From Prescottella equi (GTDB taxonomy: Bacteria > Actinomycetota > Actinomycetes > Mycobacteriales > Mycobacteriaceae), in assembly GCF_020171745.1 (NCBI RefSeq), contig NZ_JAIVAH010000005.1:124001-188000 (forward strand): DNA of 64,000 bases, given 5' to 3'. Below are positions 61,301 through 64,000 of this stretch, one piece after another; the stretch's first letter is position 1, and every line of letters begins with the position of its first letter. The notes under the pieces were generated by a model. It had not been told where the DNA came from and did not search any database. It saw only the letters and a list, made by a program, of their open reading frames with translations. Position numbers and translations under genes: made by a program.

Positions 61301-64000
61301 GGTCAGCATCGTGACCGGGCGCGCGTCGTCGAGCATCCCCACCAGACGCTCGGCCGGGTGGTCGAGCTCGAGCGGCAGGTACGCCGCTCCGGTGCGCAGC
61401 ACCGCGAACAGCGCGACGACGGTCTCCACCGACCGCGGCAGCGCGAGCGCGACGATCTTCTCGGGTCCGGCGCCGTGCGCGAGCAGCACCCGCGCCAGAC
61501 GGTTGATCCGGGCGTCGAGATCGGCGTAGGTGACGGTGTCGTCACCGAACACCAGCGCGGTGGCGTCCGGGATCCGCTGTGCGGTCTCGGCGAACAGGTC
61601 CGCGATGGTCTGCTCCGGCAGCGGGTGCGCGGTCTCGAGCAGTCGGGCGTCGAGCGCGACCCGGTCGCCGGCGGTGAGCGTGGTCGTCCGGCCGACGAGC
61701 CCGTCGACGTCCCCGGCGAACCGCTCGAGCAGGCCGACGAAGGATTCGAGCATCCGCTCGGCGTCCGCGGCCGCCACCCGGTCCGGGTGGAACTCGAACT
61801 TCACCTTGGTCTCGGCGCCGGGCGTGACGACGACGGTGAGCGGGTAGTGCGTGTGGTCGATGCTGTCGCCGCCGCTGATGTCGTGCGCGGCGTGCAGCGC
61901 CGACACCTGGTTCTCGTCGACGAAGTTCTGCAGCACGTACAGCACGTCGAACAGTTCGCGGTGCTCGCCGGTGCGCTGGATCGCGGCGAGGCCGAGGTAG
62001 TCGTACGGCATCAGTTCGAGCCGGTCGGACTGCGTCCGTCGCAGCAGATCCGCGACGGACTCGTTCGGCCGCAACGACATCCGCACGGGCACGGTGTTGA
62101 GGAACATGCCGACCACGGAGTCGATGCCCGGCACCTCCGGCGGCCGTCCGGCGACGGTCGTGCCGAACACGACGTCGCTGCGGCCGGTGACACCGGCCAG
62201 GACCAGCCCGAGCGCGCCGTTGAGGATCGCGTTGAACGTGATGCCCGTGCGGGCGGCCTGCTCGCGCAGCCGCTCACCGAGGTCGCGGGAGAGCACTGCG
62301 TCGCGGCGGTCGGGCAGCCCGGCGGGCGCTCCGGTCCTCCGGGCCAGCAGCGTCGGCTCGGCCAGCCCGGAGAGCGACTGCTGCCACGCGGCGCGGGCGG
62401 CGTCGCCGTCACGGCCGGCCAGCCAGGACAGGTAGTCGTCGAATCCACCGTCGGGCGAGACGAATCCGGTGTCGTCGCCGCCCGTCTCGTACAGCGCGAG
62501 CAACTGGCTGACGACCAGGCCGTTGGACCAGCCGTCCCACAACAGGAACTGACGGTTGATCACCAGTCGGTCGCGGCCCGCGCCGAGGCGCAGCACCGTC
62601 GCCCGCCACAGCGGCGGCGCGGTGAGATCGAACGGAGTGAGCCGATCCTCGAGCATCACCTGCGCGGCCCGCTCCTCGCGGGCGGCCTCGTCGAGGTCGG
62701 TCAGATCGACCTCGGTGATCGGGACGTCGAGCCCGGCGCCGACGAACTGCACCGGCGCAGCCAGTCCGTCGGCGACGAATCCGGCCCGCAGCGTGGGGTT
62801 GCGGCGCTGCAGCGTGCGGATCGCGGCGGCCAGTCGCTCCAGGTCGAGGTGCCGGTCGAAGTCCAGCGAGAACTGGGCGGTGTAGATGTCGGCGCCGTCG
62901 GCGATTCCGGCCTGGAAGTACAGGCCCTCCTGCAGCGGCGACAGCGGCCAGATCGTCTCGATGCAGCCCGGTGCGGCCGCGACGACGACGTCGAGCTCCT
63001 GCTGGGTGAGCGCCGCCAACGGAACGTCGGACGGGGTCAGCGCAGCGGGGCCCTCGTGCCCAGCGGCGAGGACGACGAGCTCGCTCAGCGCGGCCGCCCA
63101 CCCGTCACTGAGGGCGCGGGCGTCGGCGGCGGACAGGTCCGGCTCGGACCAGCCGAACACCGCGCTCAGCACGGGCCCGTCCGGGGTGTCCTCGCACAGT
63201 GCGTTGACGAGCAGCCGGTACGGACCACCCATGTCGGCGTCGGGATCGGTTGCCAGCGAATCGGTTTCCGGCGCTCCGGTCCACGGGCCGACCAGCCCCG
63301 CCGGCATCCGGCCGAGGTAGTTGAACAGCACCTGCGCGGGCGATCCTGCCGCCAGCAGGCCGGCGGTGCGCGCGTTGGCGTACCGCAGCATGCCGTAGCC
63401 GATGCCGCCGTCGGGTGCCGCGCGCAGCGCCTCCTTGATCGACTTGAGCGCGTCGACGCCGTCGGTGCCGCCGGGCAGACGGACCGGCGTGATGTTGGTG
63501 AACCAGCCGACGGTGCGGGACAGGTCGACACCCGCCGCCAGTTCCTCGCGGCCGTGCCGCTCGAGATCGATCAACAGGTCCGACGCCCGCCCCTGCGCCG
63601 CGAACCAGCGGGTCACGGCGACGCGGAGCGCGGTCACCAGGACGTCGGTGACGTCGGCGTGCGCGAGCGCCGGCACCGCGGTGAGCACGGCCTCGGTGTC
63701 GGTGACGGACAGCCGCACGGTCCGGCTCGCGCCGGTGCCGATCGTCGCGTCGCCCTGCGCGGTCGGTACCAGTTCGGCTCCGGCAGCGGTGGTCTCGACC
63801 CAGTGGTCGAGCTCCCGCAGCCGGGCCGGACGCTGTGCCTGCGCGGTGACGAGATCCGCGTACTCGCGCAGCGACGTGCCGACGGCGTCGAGCGCCGCGG
63901 TCTCGCCGGCCTGCGCCGCGACCCACGCCATCGGCAGGTCCTCGAGCAGCACCCGCCACGACACCCCGTCGACCACGAGGTGGTGGGCCACCAGCAGCAG
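55361..64000 (-). CDS. Non-ribosomal peptide synthetase, C-terminal part (E-C-A-T-C-A-T-C), hydroxamate siderophore; 5' end beyond the window
   Basis: About 2,880 codons remain. Domains in reading order: an epimerisation domain with HHLVVDG and VGWFTNITPVRL (64000 to about 63060); C1 (about 62980-61650), whose active-site motif reads QFLLWDG; A1 (about 61620-60070) with IYTSGSTGRPKG and specificity residues D-M-E-N-L-G-L-I-N, the code linked to N5-hydroxyornithine; PCP with DLGGHSLL; C2 (about 59770-58430) with intact HHIATDE; A2 (about 58400-56890) with code D-V-F-I-L-G-A-V-N, not assigned; PCP with DLGGHSMA; and a terminal C-like domain (56610-55361) with HYLAVDE. No thioesterase is present, so release may be by the last C domain, for instance cyclisation to a diketopiperazine. 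It presumably works with the adjacent ornithine hydroxylase and MbtH. The reading frame continues off the right edge. Confidence 0.95.
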   Translation of the reverse strand: MLLVAHHLVVDGVSWRVLLEDLPMAWVAAQAGETAALDAVGTSLREYADLVTAQAQRPARLRELDHWVETTAAGAELVPTAQGDATIGTGASRTVRLSVTDTEAVLTAVPALAHADVTDVLVTALRVAVTRWFAAQGRASDLLIDLERHGREELAAGVDLSRTVGWFTNITPVRLPGGTDGVDALKSIKEALRAAPDGGIGYGMLRYANARTAGLLAAGSPAQVLFNYLGRMPAGLVGPWTGAPETDSLATDPDADMGGPYRLLVNALCEDTPDGPVLSAVFGWSEPDLSAADARALSDGWAAALSELVVLAAGHEGPAALTPSDVPLAALTQQELDVVVAAAPGCIETIWPLSPLQEGLYFQAGIADGADIYTAQFSLDFDRHLDLERLAAAIRTLQRRNPTLRAGFVADGLAAPVQFVGAGLDVPITEVDLTDLDEAAREERAAQVMLEDRLTPFDLTAPPLWRATVLRLGAGRDRLVINRQFLLWDGWSNGLVVSQLLALYETGGDDTGFVSPDGGFDDYLSWLAGRDGDAARAAWQQSLSGLAEPTLLARRTGAPAGLPDRRDAVLSRDLGERLREQAARTGITFNAILNGALGLVLAGVTGRSDVVFGTTVAGRPPEVPGIDSVVGMFLNTVPVRMSLRPNESVADLLRRTQSDRLELMPYDYLGLAAIQRTGEHRELFDVLYVLQNFVDENQVSALHAAHDISGGDSIDHTHYPLTVVVTPGAETKVKFEFHPDRVAAADAERMLESFVGLLERFAGDVDGLVGRTTTLTAGDRVALDARLLETAHPLPEQTIADLFAETAQRIPDATALVFGDDTVTYADLDARINRLARVLLAHGAGPEKIVALALPRSVETVVALFAVLRTGAAYLPLELDHPAERLVGMLDDARPVTMLTMAAVAETLSAATVDTITLDDPSALFDGVDGTELTAAELGGFAPGSPGRLDHPAYVIYTSGSTGRPKGVVTPYRGVTNMQFNHREAVFEPVVRGEGGRTLRIAHTVSFAFDMSWEELLWLVEGHEVHICDEELRRDAQALVAYGDRYEIDVVNVTPTYARHLLEEGLLDDGPGRHRPPLVLLGGEAVSDQVWDALRDTDGTCGYNLYGPTEYTINTLGGGTTDSVTPTVGRPIWNTVAHILDGWLRPVADGVPGELYISGVGLARGYLDRFGLTAERFVADPVVGGGARMYRTGDLVRRAPDGNIDFLGRTDDQVKIRGHRVELGEVESVLAAHDSVRQAAVIADAGAGGLKRLVAYVVPTRETAADEVAGHARKVLPDYMVPAAFIAVDELPMTVNGKLDVRALPSAESVLGQGSGESREPRDGVEETLCRLFAEVLELDADLGIDDNFFDLGGHSLLATRLISRARVELAAELTMRDLFEAPTVAELARRIRGRDESTRPVLVAGERPERLPLSPAQQRLWVIQQMESGSAAYNFPIVLRLRGQLDPEAFTAALADVVARHEVLRTVFGEHDGEPVQVILDAARPDVTVVDAAPEEAPALVAAAVGRPFDLATEIPLRAKVIRVGEGEQVLALVLHHIATDEWSDRPFLRDLMVAYAARTQGAAPEWAPLPVQYADFTLWQRALLGDPSDADSLLTRQLDYWHGVLDGAPEELVLPVDRTRPARPSFVGGAIELDLDAATTRALRTVARAYGASMFMVLHAASAALLQRLGAGDDLPLGAPVAGRTEQGLDDLVGFFVNTVVLRTDVSGDPTFAELLARVKTLDLAAFSHADVPFESVVERLNPARTLARNPLFQVMVGYHSRTADPAPSSDLTLAPVSIEERTAKFDLVFNWTEFLDEDRVQLRLEYSADLFDRDTVDRMARRQVAVLGAVAANPAARVSDVDVFLDGEREAVLREFNDTARPVAELTLPEAFDRWVRETPGAIAVTDRDGEATFAELDKRSRSIAAVLATRGVRAESVVGLAVPRSIDMVASVLGVLRLGAAYLPLDLTHPTDRISYMLEDSGAEILLSTEAESPRVVAENLDRILLDDPRVIAALYGRAADELTTPPAGLDHAAYVIYTSGSTGRPKGAVLPHEGIMSLVATAEDRMKLTTGSVVMQFASVGFDVAVFELSMALCTGSTLVIIPEEARVAGPELTDFMQERKVTHAILPPSLMAALPPGCAVPEGCTVLVGTETVPPDLIGRWAERLNLLAAYGLTEATVNNTLWQAQPGWTQAVPIGIPDPNEQAFVLDDRLRPVPPGIAGELYIAGRGLARGYLGRPDLTAGRFVANPFGPGRMYRTGDRARWRTDGNIDFLGRVDDQVKIRGFRIELGEIIAALASHPAVSQAAVVADRDGGITRLVGYVSPEFEDDGVTAAVVDPTEVRAHAAQTLPDYMVPTLVVALAGALPLTPNGKLDRKALPAPDWSTLGGDGAPRDEVETELCEVVSEVLHLPAVGIHDGFFDLGGHSMAAMKLVGRVRSVFEVDITIRDVFDAPTVAELAEIVRSGERSAHPGITVTGETGPVPLAPSQRLHWQRHRSSRSRAQSDHALALQLQEPVDAGHLALALDDVVDRHVPLRTVFAPDGTEVYTSDGPRPGVDVIDVGDDDLHRRVFELAQLRIDLTEEAPLRVHLVSDDAGQQVLLLTMHYLAVDEWSVVPLLGDLLAAYVARAGGAEPEWTPLAVEYPDYARWQTRRLGDPGDPESLHARQLAYWRNRLADMPSRLHLPASAGVREARRELVPIEIGADLHEGIDRIAARTGTSMFMVLQAALASVLTRSGAGKDIPIGSLVAGRAEDVLAPMIGCFFNVVVMRTDTSGDPDFDELLARIRVSNLEALDHQDVGFADVAAEIGLRAGRLPQVLLVHHEQARFDALEGVLGGFLPVPVGMSTAELTLSFYEPVGDGPVHAYFEFSTGILDQDVVAGWAREVVALLRSAL

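Overview
The window reads as chromosomal DNA of a high-GC actinobacterium of the Mycobacteriales, most like Rhodococcus or a close relative. This rests on the uniformly GC-rich third codon positions, the frequent GTG starts and ATGA/GTGA overlaps, a DUF2630 protein, a CYP144-type P450, an MHS transporter, deazaflavin-type nitroreductase and GT-C glycosyltransferase genes, and an IdeR-type iron box. No phage, transposase or CRISPR locus was seen.

Region 1 (60-16500) is a catabolic island. A leftward operon encodes a KshA-like Rieske oxygenase, two acyl-CoA dehydrogenases, an enoyl-CoA hydratase, an acyl-CoA ligase, a 4-hydroxyacetophenone-monooxygenase-like Baeyer-Villiger enzyme and an SDR. 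A zinc alcohol dehydrogenase is divergent from it. Next come an unusual three-part regulator (HTH + antitoxin-like segment + TetR) and a rightward set: MHS permease, SDR, Old Yellow Enzyme and SRPBCC protein. Together these suggest uptake, alcohol/ketone interconversion, enone reduction, Baeyer-Villiger ring opening or ester formation, CoA activation and beta-oxidation of an alicyclic or aromatic ketone, perhaps a terpenoid. The substrate is not provable from sequence. A 16-nt operator-like motif is shared by the two main intergenic regions.

Region 2 (16500-31910) holds a 5-alpha-reductase-family membrane protein; a compact operon TetR-HIT-PLP deaminase-SMR-SMR; a CYP144-like P450 with a KstD-like flavoprotein; an ABC exporter with a divergent MarR regulator; a TPR protein whose 3' end is frameshifted; a GNAT; and the leftward genes aminotransferase, TetR, purB and dienelactone hydrolase.

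Region 3 (31929-47751) holds purD, a Tat-lipoprotein agmatine-deiminase-like protein with its TetR, a DUF2630 protein, a GT-C/GT2-GtrA glycosyltransferase pair, a DUF218 protein, a second HIT protein and an OmpR/histidine-kinase pair. It also contains a guanidine-III riboswitch ahead of a Gdx-type SMR exporter, a lipoprotein, a protein built of decapeptide repeats, another dienelactone hydrolase, and an XRE-cupin regulator divergent from a TrxR-like flavoprotein and a methyltransferase.

Region 4 (47775-51720) has two near-identical 61-codon genes, each behind a conserved leader with GAAC(AC)AGGTAG repeats. They flank a deazaflavin-dependent nitroreductase-like gene, an IclR regulator and an MmgE/PrpD protein. 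A tRNA-Thr(TGT) follows.

Region 5 (51804-64000) has an NTF2-like protein, ThrE, and a hydroxamate-siderophore locus: MbtH, L-ornithine N5-monooxygenase behind an iron box, and the C-terminal 2.9 kilo-residues of a large NRPS (E-C-A-T-C-A-T-C) that runs off the right edge. Its first A domain carries the specificity code associated with N5-hydroxyornithine. Two of its three C domains have lost the HHxxxDG histidines.
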